48,486 nucleotides of DNA from Bacteroidia bacterium. GTDB lineage: Bacteria > Bacteroidota > Bacteroidia > Bacteroidales > Prolixibacteraceae. The notes beneath the pieces are model-generated. The model ran no database searches. It was not told where the DNA came from and saw only the letters and a list, made by a program, of their open reading frames with translations. The position numbers were made by a program, and so were the translations under genes. Shown here in pieces: positions 34,653 through 41,480 of this stretch (position 1 is its first letter; each line of letters starts with the position of its first letter). The stretch is from NCBI GenBank assembly GCA_026391315.1, contig JAPLDT010000050.1, positions 1-48,486 of the forward strand, written 5' to 3'.

Positions 34653-34693
34653 AAATAAAATTCCCGCCGAAGCGGGAATTTTATTTTTATATC
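34646..34693. terminator. Perfect bidirectional terminator between convergent genes
   Basis: A 22-bp perfect inverted repeat (arms 34646-34667 and 34672-34693, G+C core TTCCCGC/GCGGGAA) surrounds the tetraloop CGAA. A/T runs flank the core on both sides. Each arm also contains the last codons (Leu-Ile-stop) of one of the two convergent genes, so both genes end inside the terminator. Confidence 0.92.
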
Positions 34694-35556
34694 AAAACCG
34701 AACTGAACTCCAACTTTTGATTGATTTTCTCTATTAGGCGAAAGGTATTGGCTTCATCGTTTAATCCCAGTTGTTGAAATTCCTTGTTTAAAACACTTTC
34801 TGAGAATGATGTTATCTGCTTAAAGAGCAGCTGATTATCTGGTGTGTATTCTTTTTCTTCAACCGATTTAATGGAGTTTTGACGGTAATCGTTTTCAGCA
34901 AAATTAAAGTTGGTCACTCCATATGGGTCATGTACAGAGAAAAGGTGCTCTTTTTCCTTTCCGATAAAGGAGAGGGTTAGGGATGCTGCGGAACCATTGG
35001 GGAAGGTGAGATGCAGGTTCACCACATCGGGTTGGTAGCCAGTATTCGGAATGGCACAAACGCTGATGCGGGATGGCTCAGCGTGAGCAATTTTCAGGAT
35101 CATGAACAGATTTTTGTAAAGCATCTCCTGCAGCGCCCCGGGTCTTCCAGGCTCGACCTGATGAATTTCGATCAGTTTAGATTCTGATTTGCTCTTTGCG
35201 TTGTTTACAAATGTCGGATGAACCAACAGATCGTTGCGAATTTGAATGAAAGTATTGCCCTCTTCTGCCAATTGTATAAGCTTTTCCCGCTCGGAGGAAC
35301 TCATCAGTTGTCTTTCTGTTAAAAAAAGATGACATCCCCGTCTTACCAGGATTGATAAAAATGCAAAAGAGGTGAATTCCGGATCAAGAATGGTTGCAAG
35401 GTTGCAATGCGAGGGAATCAGGTATTCAGGGTTACCAAATAAATTGAGGTTGAAGGAAGGGATTACAGTCTCCCACTTCACCCGTTTGATGGCGTGCAGC
35501 GAGGCGATGAATGAATCATCAGGTTCTCCGGGGTGTATAATAGCTCCGTGTAACAT
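34687..35556 (-). CDS. Degenerate Gfo/Idh/MocA-like protein (tentative)
   Basis: 289 residues. Part of it aligns by eye with Gfo/Idh/MocA dehydrogenases: AFLSILVRRGCHLFLTERQL sits where the family has AAxxGKHVxCEKP, followed by SEREKLIQLAEEGNTFIQI (usual EAxxLIxLAxxxGxxxQV). Later, VNLHLTFPNGSAASLTLSFI and HLFSVHDPYG fit the C-terminal beta domain. The N-terminal GxGxxG dinucleotide motif and the EKP lysine are missing, so it is probably not an active dehydrogenase. It may be a structural or sensor protein of this lineage. A different family cannot be ruled out. Confidence 0.5.
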   Translation of the reverse strand: MLHGAIIHPGEPDDSFIASLHAIKRVKWETVIPSFNLNLFGNPEYLIPSHCNLATILDPEFTSFAFLSILVRRGCHLFLTERQLMSSSEREKLIQLAEEGNTFIQIRNDLLVHPTFVNNAKSKSESKLIEIHQVEPGRPGALQEMLYKNLFMILKIAHAEPSRISVCAIPNTGYQPDVVNLHLTFPNGSAASLTLSFIGKEKEHLFSVHDPYGVTNFNFAENDYRQNSIKSVEEKEYTPDNQLLFKQITSFSESVLNKEFQQLGLNDEANTFRLIEKINQKLEFSSVLI

Positions 35557-35635
35557 CTTGGTGTAAATGTAGTTTTTTTACAAATGTGCCGGAACTTCCC
35601 GATTCTTGCCTATTCTTTTATTTATCAACTTTTCG

Positions 35636-36346
35636 ATGTTGAAAAACCCGTATAGATTGGTATTTTTGCCTTCGGAAACCCCAAAAGCAGTTCAATTGGA
35701 AGATACATTCAGGCACAAAGGACTACGGAAAAAACTGGTGGATGAAATCAGAGACAAAGGGATATCGGATGAAATTGTTCTTCGTGCGATGAACAGGGTT
35801 CCCCGACATCTTTTTATGGACAACAGTTTCGTCGGATTCGCCTATGTCGACAAGGCATTCCCCATCTCCTCCGGGCAGACCATTTCTCAACCCTATACCG
35901 TAGCCTTCCAGACTGAAGCGCTACAAATAAAAAGTACTGACAGGGTTCTGGAAGTTGGCACAGGGAGCGGTTATCAGGCGGCAGTGTTATGCGAAATGGG
36001 GGTGTCGCTGTTTACGATTGAGAGACAGCGGTCGCTCTATGATTTCGCCTGCATTTTGTTGCCAAAGCTGGGTTATCACCCTCAATTCTTTTACGGGGAT
36101 GGTTATTTGGGATTGCCTACCTACGGCCCTTTCGATAAGATCATCGTTACTGCAGGGGCCGCATCGGTTCCGGAAAGCCTGAAGCAGCAACTGGTTGTGG
36201 GAGGAAGAATGGTGATCCCAGTAGGGAATAGGCAGCACCAGGTGATGACAATAGTCGTGAGGGAGGGGGAAAATAAATATTCGGAGCGGGAAGCGGGTAA
36301 TTTTGTCTTTGTTCCGATGCTCCCCGGAATAGCCGATGAAAAGTAA
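35636..36346 (+). CDS. pcm: Protein-L-isoaspartate O-methyltransferase
   Basis: 236 residues from the ATG giving MLKNPYRLVF; an upstream TTG would add 10 residues. Pcm hallmarks are FRHKGLRKKLVDEIRDKGI, VPRHLFMDNSFVGFAYVDKA, the ISSGQTISQPYTVAFQTEAL loop, the SAM motif VLEVGTGSGYQAAVL, DKIIVTAGAASVPESLKQQL and GGRMVIPVGN. It repairs isoaspartyl residues in aged proteins. It is followed by an MBL-fold gene on the same strand after 90 bp. Confidence 0.95.
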   Translation: MLKNPYRLVFLPSETPKAVQLEDTFRHKGLRKKLVDEIRDKGISDEIVLRAMNRVPRHLFMDNSFVGFAYVDKAFPISSGQTISQPYTVAFQTEALQIKSTDRVLEVGTGSGYQAAVLCEMGVSLFTIERQRSLYDFACILLPKLGYHPQFFYGDGYLGLPTYGPFDKIIVTAGAASVPESLKQQLVVGGRMVIPVGNRQHQVMTIVVREGENKYSEREAGNFVFVPMLPGIADEK

Positions 36347-36436
36347 GGGCAATAGGAGACGAGGAGCCGAGGGGCTTTGAGGGAAAGGAGGGTTCATTTT
36401 AAGGGCTCTATTCATTAAATAAATATTGAATATTTC

Positions 36437-37072
36437 ATGATAAATATTAAAAAATTCACCTTTAATCCGGTGGGTGTCAATGCCTACCTTCTCTGGGACG
36501 AAACCAAAGAGGCAGTTATCATCGATCCTGCCTGCTCGAACAGGTCGGAAGAAGCTGTTTTGAGTCGTTTTGTGGAGGAGCAAGGGCTTCAAGTCGTTCA
36601 ACTATTGAATACGCACGGTCATTTCGACCACCTCATGGGAAACAGCTTTGCTGAAACGGAATGGGAATTGAAATGCAGGATTCATCCCGGTGATCTTCCA
36701 ATGGTTAGTAATGCCAAAGAACATGCGATGTTCTTTGGCATCTCCATGGCCAATCCAGCGGAAGCTGTGGCATTGGTTCCAGGAGAAGAGGTCACCTTTG
36801 GTCACTCCGTTTTGAAGGTCATCCATGTACCAGGTCACTCTCCCGGAAGTGTCGCTTACCACAGCGAAGCGGATCAAATGTTGGTTGTCGGGGATATACT
36901 TTTTGAAGGTTCGGTGGGACGAACTGACCTCCCCGGGGGAAACCATGCTCTATTAATCTATGGCATCAAAGAAAAATTGCTGACCTTGAATGACGGTGTA
37001 AAAGTCTATCCTGGACATGGTGGCGATACAACGATTGGTAGAGAGAGAAGATCAAATCCTTATTTACGGTGA
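36437..37072 (+). CDS. MBL-fold metallo-hydrolase, glyoxalase II-like
   Basis: 211 residues. All zinc-binding positions are visible: H60-x-H62-x-D64-H65 (NTHGHFDH), H134 (HVPGHSPGS), D153 (VVGDILFEG) and H194 (VYPGHGGDTTIG). The short C-terminal part lacks the glutathione-binding domain of true glyoxalase II, so this is the smaller, widespread thioester-hydrolase-like type. Substrate not known. ATG starts at 36437; upstream is a 90-bp gap after pcm. Confidence 0.92.
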   Translation: MINIKKFTFNPVGVNAYLLWDETKEAVIIDPACSNRSEEAVLSRFVEEQGLQVVQLLNTHGHFDHLMGNSFAETEWELKCRIHPGDLPMVSNAKEHAMFFGISMANPAEAVALVPGEEVTFGHSVLKVIHVPGHSPGSVAYHSEADQMLVVGDILFEGSVGRTDLPGGNHALLIYGIKEKLLTLNDGVKVYPGHGGDTTIGRERRSNPYLR

Positions 37073-37200
37073 ATTTAGTTGATGTACAAACGGTGTATGT
37101 CATGATTGATGATCGTGTTGACTTGAGTTTTACTTCATATTATATTTTTGGACAATAGTCAATTCGATGACCTCTGGTTAAGATGGATTTCTGCGAGACT

Positions 37201-37246
37201 CAACAGATTGCTTCATTGCGAGGAGGAACGACGAAGCAATCTGTTG
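37201..37246. repeat. Inverted repeat of the GAAGCAATC type
   Basis: CAACAGATTGCTTC and GAAGCAATCTGTTG form a perfect 14-bp stem around an 18-nt loop (GCGAGGAGGAACGAC in it). A partial copy, AGGAGGTACGACGAAGCAAT, lies at 37470-37489. From memory, this sequence type is a widely dispersed intergenic repeat. Confidence 0.75.
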
Positions 37247-37329
37247 ATAATCTGTTAAATATACAACAGATCGACGATTCAAATATTCTTTAACCTTAAC
37301 GTCGCACAATCCCTTTATGACAGTTTTGA

Positions 37330-37471
37330 AAAATCTGTCATTGGTAGTCACCACCCAAATTTTTTGGGCACAATGTGAAGATGACAGAAAATATTTGTGC
37401 ATAATGAAGCTGTTAAATACATTTTTGCACCTATTTGATATTCAGTATATTACAAAATCTGTCATTGGTAG
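37330..37471. repeat. 18-bp direct repeat pair
   Basis: AAAATCTGTCATTGGTAG occurs at 37330-37347 and again at 37454-37471. The second copy is followed directly by the partial GAAGCAATC repeat. No gene is evident in the 446-bp gap from 37073 to 37519; the whole gap looks like repeat debris. Confidence 0.8.
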
Positions 37472-37519
37472 GAGGTACGACGAAGCAATCCTCATCCTAA
37501 CGCTTGATTTCCAGTACAA

Positions 37520-38267
37520 CTAATGCTTTAATGCCTTTCTTATTGCCTCCTCAGCCAGCACTTCCATCACCTTGTATCCCTCCTTGTTGGGATGTACGCC
37601 GTCTTTTGAATACTCAACTTTCATTCCCTTTCTGCTATCTACGACAGAGGAGAAATAATCGAGGTAATCGCATCCGTTTTTGGCTGCATACGCTTTGATC
37701 CACCTGTTAACGGTAACAATTTTCTCAGCAGGTTCGAGTCCTGGTTTCCATGGATAATCATATACCGGCAATATTGAGCAGAGAATCACTTTTATTCCGT
37801 TGGCTTTCCCCAATTCGGCCATTGAAGCAAGGTTGTCTTCAATCATTTCGAGGGTGGAAGGGGATCAGTACTACTTTCGGCTTGAGGTTGATGACATCGG
37901 CCCTAAAACGCACCAGCATTTGAGGGGTAGTTTGTCCACTAATTCCCCTGTCAACATAGGATTTTCCTTTAAAAAATTCGGGCGAAATCCCAATCCAACC
38001 ATCTGTGATAGAGTTACCCATGAAGACAACCCGCTCTTCGTTTGCCGCAGGTAAACCCCGTTTTTCATTGGCTTCCCTGTAACGCTTGAAGTTTGGCCAG
38101 TCATTTTTAATCCATGACAACTGATCATTCTCTTTTTGCAGCTGTTCGATAGTTTTTACTGGTGCAGTGGCGGTTGTCTGAGTGTTTTGCGCTTGTGAAA
38201 AAAGCAAAAAAAACAGCAAAGTTAGAAGGAAATAGAATCTCAATTTCAAGGTAGCCATCTTTTTCAT
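37520..38267 (-). pseudogene. Exported SGNH/GDSL hydrolase with the GTND block deleted
   Basis: The first part (from 38267) has a signal peptide (ending SQAQ), the nucleophile block VVFMGNSITDGW and RGISGQTTPQML. It reads on as VVLI then meets a stop. The second part resumes in another frame with STLEMIEDNLASMAELGKAN, and carries the catalytic Asp-His block SKDGVHPNKEGY. Intact relatives have roughly 12 residues with the AGTND block III between VVLI and PSTLEMIEDN; here they are missing and the join leaves a frameshift. So the catalytic Asn/Gly block and the frame were lost by one deletion. The intact enzyme would be an exported esterase acting on acylated sugars or lipids. Confidence 0.88.
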
Positions 38268-38417
38268 AAATTATAATTTAAATTGTAAACCTATCTAATT
38301 CCATTGACAATATAAAACTGTTGTCTGCATTTTTGAGAGCGACATTGAAATACAAAAAATGATTGAATTCTGTTTTCTGTAAAAAAATATGGATAATTAA
38401 GGTTAGTTAAAAATAAT

Positions 38418-38451
38418 AACATATATTTGTTTTTGAATTCAAATATATGTT
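38418..38451. promoter_or_regulatory. Operator of the GntR-family gene
   Basis: AACATATATTTG and CAAATATATGTT are perfect 12-bp inverted arms around a 10-bp centre. The right arm touches the ATG of the GntR gene. A -7 box TATATTTG (38422-38429) lies inside the left arm, so a bound dimer would block the gene's own promoter. Confidence 0.8.
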
Positions 38452-39093
38452 ATGCTTCAAAAGAATGATAAAGACTTAGTACATCAGGTATACCTCAAAT
38501 TGAAAGAAATGATTTTGAGTGGAGATCTGAAACCAGGGGAGAAAGTTTATCAGGAAAAAATTGCAGAAAAAATAGGCGTGAGCCGAACTCCACTTGTTAA
38601 AGCCTTCCTAGTACTTGAACAAGAGATGCTTTTGCAAAGCAAACCCCACCGGGGCATGTATGTCAGCAATATAAGTGTCTATGACTTGCTCGAGGCTTTC
38701 GAGTGCAGACAGGGAATTGAAACTACAGCTATCCGGATAGTAACGGGTAGGATAACATCTGAGGAACTTGAGGATCTTAAATCAATTTTCAATCCATTTT
38801 TGAATTCAAATAATATAAATAATGAAGATTACTTATTAGCTGATTCTGCTTTTCACCATCAGATAATTAAACTAAGTAATAACAAATATCTGATCAAAAT
38901 GAATCAAATATATGACAGCTTTACTCAAACCTACAAGCTGGGCTTAATTCGGGAACCCTCCCAGACTTTATCAGAGCATTTAATAATATTATCGGCAATC
39001 GAAATGGGAGATGCTAGTTTGGCAGAGGAGTATATGAGGAACCATATCAGAAAATCAATTGAGAGAATTAAATTATCAATAGTTAGAAATTAA
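38452..39093 (+). CDS. GntR-family (FadR/FCD type) transcription regulator
   Basis: 213 residues. The N-terminal winged HTH (about 8-72) contains VYLKLKEMILSGDLKPGEKV, then EKIGVSRTPLVKAFLVLEQE and HRGMYVSNIS. The C-terminal FCD domain (about 75-205) is all-helical with the metal or ligand His positions in DSAFHHQIIKLSNN and SEHLIIL. GntR/FCD proteins usually sense a carboxylate and repress catabolic genes. The gene opens the island of catabolic genes; a strong palindrome overlapping its promoter indicates autoregulation. No copy of the palindrome is seen before the opposite-strand operon. Confidence 0.93.
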   Translation: MLQKNDKDLVHQVYLKLKEMILSGDLKPGEKVYQEKIAEKIGVSRTPLVKAFLVLEQEMLLQSKPHRGMYVSNISVYDLLEAFECRQGIETTAIRIVTGRITSEELEDLKSIFNPFLNSNNINNEDYLLADSAFHHQIIKLSNNKYLIKMNQIYDSFTQTYKLGLIREPSQTLSEHLIILSAIEMGDASLAEEYMRNHIRKSIERIKLSIVRN

Positions 39094-39123
39094 ACAATTT
39101 TCAACAATTAAAATTAGTGAATT

Positions 39124-39801
39124 ATGAAAAAATTGGCGTTAATTCATACAGTGAGCTGGTTCCATCAAGTTGTAATTATTCCGTTTGTAATTCCTTGGCT
39201 GAAAGAAAATCCTGATGTTGAAATTATTAATATCATGGATGATTCATTACTTACAGAATCTTTGGCAAATGGTGGTCCCACAAAAGATGTAACAAGAAGA
39301 ATGCTTAATTATTTCCAGGCAGCAGAAAGTTCCGGAGCAGATGTTATCATGAGTACTTGCACAACTATGGGGTCTTGTACCAGGTTAGCACGGCAAATAG
39401 TCCATAAACCGGTTTTTAATATTGACGAGCCCATGGCAAAAGAAGCTGTCAGCCGAGGTTCTGTGATAGGTATTTTGGCAACAGTACCCACAAGTGCTCC
39501 GGCAACCAAAATGTTATTGGAAACCGAAGCCAGGGAACAAAAGAAAGAAATAGATATTAAAATAACGATTAATGAAGAAGCTTTTAAATATCTGCTCAGC
39601 GGGAAAATAATTAATCATAATGAGCTAATATACCATGAACTGGAAAGACTACAGAATGAGGTTGATGTAATCGTTTTAGGGCAAATTAGCCTGGCTCAAA
39701 TTAAATTCAAAACAAAAGTTCCGATGCTTCAGGTCGGACATTCTGGATTCAACTATGCCCGTAAACTACTTGATCAAAAAGAACCATCTGAAATACAATA
39801 A
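39124..39801 (+). CDS. Asp/Glu/hydantoin-racemase-superfamily protein
   Basis: 225 residues. The first catalytic region is MSTCTTMGSCTRLAR with C79. In the second half, where relatives have the second cysteine (usual GCT motif), the sequence reads VIVLGQISLAQI with Q187. So a classic two-base racemisation is unlikely; a decarboxylase or isomerase-like reaction, as in other branches of this superfamily, is possible. It begins 30 bp after the GntR gene and is followed by a class-C serine hydrolase, so the three genes probably share a transcript. Confidence 0.8.
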   Translation: MKKLALIHTVSWFHQVVIIPFVIPWLKENPDVEIINIMDDSLLTESLANGGPTKDVTRRMLNYFQAAESSGADVIMSTCTTMGSCTRLARQIVHKPVFNIDEPMAKEAVSRGSVIGILATVPTSAPATKMLLETEAREQKKEIDIKITINEEAFKYLLSGKIINHNELIYHELERLQNEVDVIVLGQISLAQIKFKTKVPMLQVGHSGFNYARKLLDQKEPSEIQ

Positions 39802-39824
39802 ATAATAACTTAAAATTTTACTCC

Positions 39825-41108
39825 GTGAAGACATTATTTTTCATTTTAATCTTTTCTTTCAGTACCGGTTATTGGATCAGTGCCCAACAAGCTGCAAAAT
39901 CATCATCAAACAAGAAAGAATACTTCCCTTTACCTGATTCTGTTGGCGGCTGGAGAACCCTGACAGATAATAAAAAAATAAAAAGGGTAACAGGAATAGA
40001 TAAAGTTAAACTGGATCAGGCTTTCGATTTTGTCAGAAGTACAACAAGTAATGGAGGCCTACTCGTTCTTCGTCATGGATGGCTTGTTTATGAAAATTAT
40101 TTTGGAAAAGGACTGCGTGATGCCACCCCAAACCTTGCATCCTGCACTAAGTCGTTTACAAGTATTTCAGTAGGTATACTGATGAGTGAGCGCCCTGATC
40201 TGTTCCCTGACGGTCTGGATCAAAAAGTATATACAACTTTATTAATGCCTTCAGAGGCATTTCCGTTGCCTGATCCACGGATGGCAGATATAAAATTAGG
40301 ACAACTTTTATCATTTTCAGCAGGTATCAGAGGCAACAACCCTGTGTACATCAACGGAAAGCGTTCGACAATTGATCCGGTTGGTCCGGATGGATGGGAA
40401 TCTATGGTTGATGAGTATTCACTGGGCATTAAAGATGGTAAAATGGGTAGTATTCCATTTACAGCAAAAACCCTTTGGTGCGAACCAGGTGGCGGATATT
40501 CATATGCTTCAGCATCTATACACAATGCATCCATTATGTTGCGTCATGTTACAGGTATGGAGTTGGAGGATTATATTGATTCACACCTTGCCAAACCTTT
40601 AGGCTGGGGACGCTGGGGATTTGGATACAAAAACCAGCCACTTGTAACCCATACTCCCGGAGCAGGCGGTATTGCCCTGAGAAGCACTGACATGCTACGC
40701 TTCTGTTATATGTTGTTACACGAAGGAAGATGGGGACAACAGCAAATTGTTCCAAAGGAATACGTTCAAAAGGCTACAAAAAAATCACCATATAATCCTC
40801 ATTATCGTTACAGCTTTCAGTTTCATACGAATACTGATGGGAATATCAGTGAACTACCACGGGATACATTTTGGAAAGGAGGATCGGGACGCCATTACTT
40901 TTGTATTATTCCTTCGTTGGATCTGATAGTATGGAAGCTTGGGGGAGGTGATGGCCAGTATTCTTTTGCCGATACCGGACTTCCGGAACCGCTATACACG
41001 TCAGAGGTCACTAAACCAATAAATGACGGGCAAGTACATGATGAGAGTAGTGATTTTATTAAAATTATGACTATGGTGATAAGTTCTATAGTAGATGAGA
41101 AGAAATGA
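39825..41108 (+). CDS. Secreted class-C beta-lactamase-fold serine hydrolase
   Basis: 427 residues starting with GTG, because no ATG precedes the signal peptide MKTLFFILIFSFSTGYWISA. The catalytic S106-x-x-K109 tetrad start is in ASCTKSFTS. The Tyr motif is in GGGYSYASASIHN, and a late GGSG stretch (KGGSGRHYFCI) fits the third motif. Relatives include esterases, D-aminopeptidases and transesterases; antibiotic resistance is not implied. It is the last gene of the GntR transcript (24 bp after the racemase-fold gene). A weak hairpin with ATAACC/GGTTAT follows the stop. Confidence 0.88.
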   Translation: MKTLFFILIFSFSTGYWISAQQAAKSSSNKKEYFPLPDSVGGWRTLTDNKKIKRVTGIDKVKLDQAFDFVRSTTSNGGLLVLRHGWLVYENYFGKGLRDATPNLASCTKSFTSISVGILMSERPDLFPDGLDQKVYTTLLMPSEAFPLPDPRMADIKLGQLLSFSAGIRGNNPVYINGKRSTIDPVGPDGWESMVDEYSLGIKDGKMGSIPFTAKTLWCEPGGGYSYASASIHNASIMLRHVTGMELEDYIDSHLAKPLGWGRWGFGYKNQPLVTHTPGAGGIALRSTDMLRFCYMLLHEGRWGQQQIVPKEYVQKATKKSPYNPHYRYSFQFHTNTDGNISELPRDTFWKGGSGRHYFCIIPSLDLIVWKLGGGDGQYSFADTGLPEPLYTSEVTKPINDGQVHDESSDFIKIMTMVISSIVDEKK

Positions 41109-41480
41109 GCATAACCAATATCTTGGGTTATAAGGTTGAATTTCCCTCATTAGCGATTATGCAAGAGTGGTAATTTAAGGTAGCTTTACTTTTCAAATGA
41201 GACTGTAAAATGAACTCACGTTAATTAATGCAGGATTATTGGAAATAGATCCACAATTCTGAAATCTTCTCCTTTAGAACAACTTTACGTTCTTCCTGTC
41301 TGGTCGACCAAGTTTTGTCATCCTGCTCAAGGAATTCAGTCAGTATCGCGATTTTTCGTAACAGGAAAGGCTGTGACCGGGTTTGTGTTGGGCTTCGGCT
41401 AAGGATATTCAAGTTCCCTGGATTTCCAATGAATATCCATACTATCTTTAGGATGGAGAGGCAATTTATCAGGATAAAAC
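41109..41480. other. Gap downstream of the serine hydrolase, no certain gene
   Basis: On the minus strand an 83-codon frame (41236-41487) starts inside the last codons of the DUF2264 gene (TCATGTTGA). It has no recognisable features, so I do not call it a gene. The stretch also holds one copy of the GAACTCACGTTAATTA repeat. Confidence 0.4.
41212..41227. repeat. 16-bp repeat bordering the DUF2264 gene (left copy)
   Basis: GAACTCACGTTAATTA here is repeated exactly, in the same direction, at 43630-43645. Its first 12 bp also occur inverted at 43567-43578. The copies enclose the DUF2264 gene. Confidence 0.85.

Noticed and set aside
37178-37402. 74-codon minus-strand frame in the repeat-filled gap
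   Set aside because: Its sequence is composed largely of the palindromic and direct repeats, so it is not a credible gene.
39825-41108. Antibiotic-resistance beta-lactamase
   Set aside because: The SxxK fold is shared by many esterases and peptidases; context is catabolic and nothing specific to AmpC is visible.
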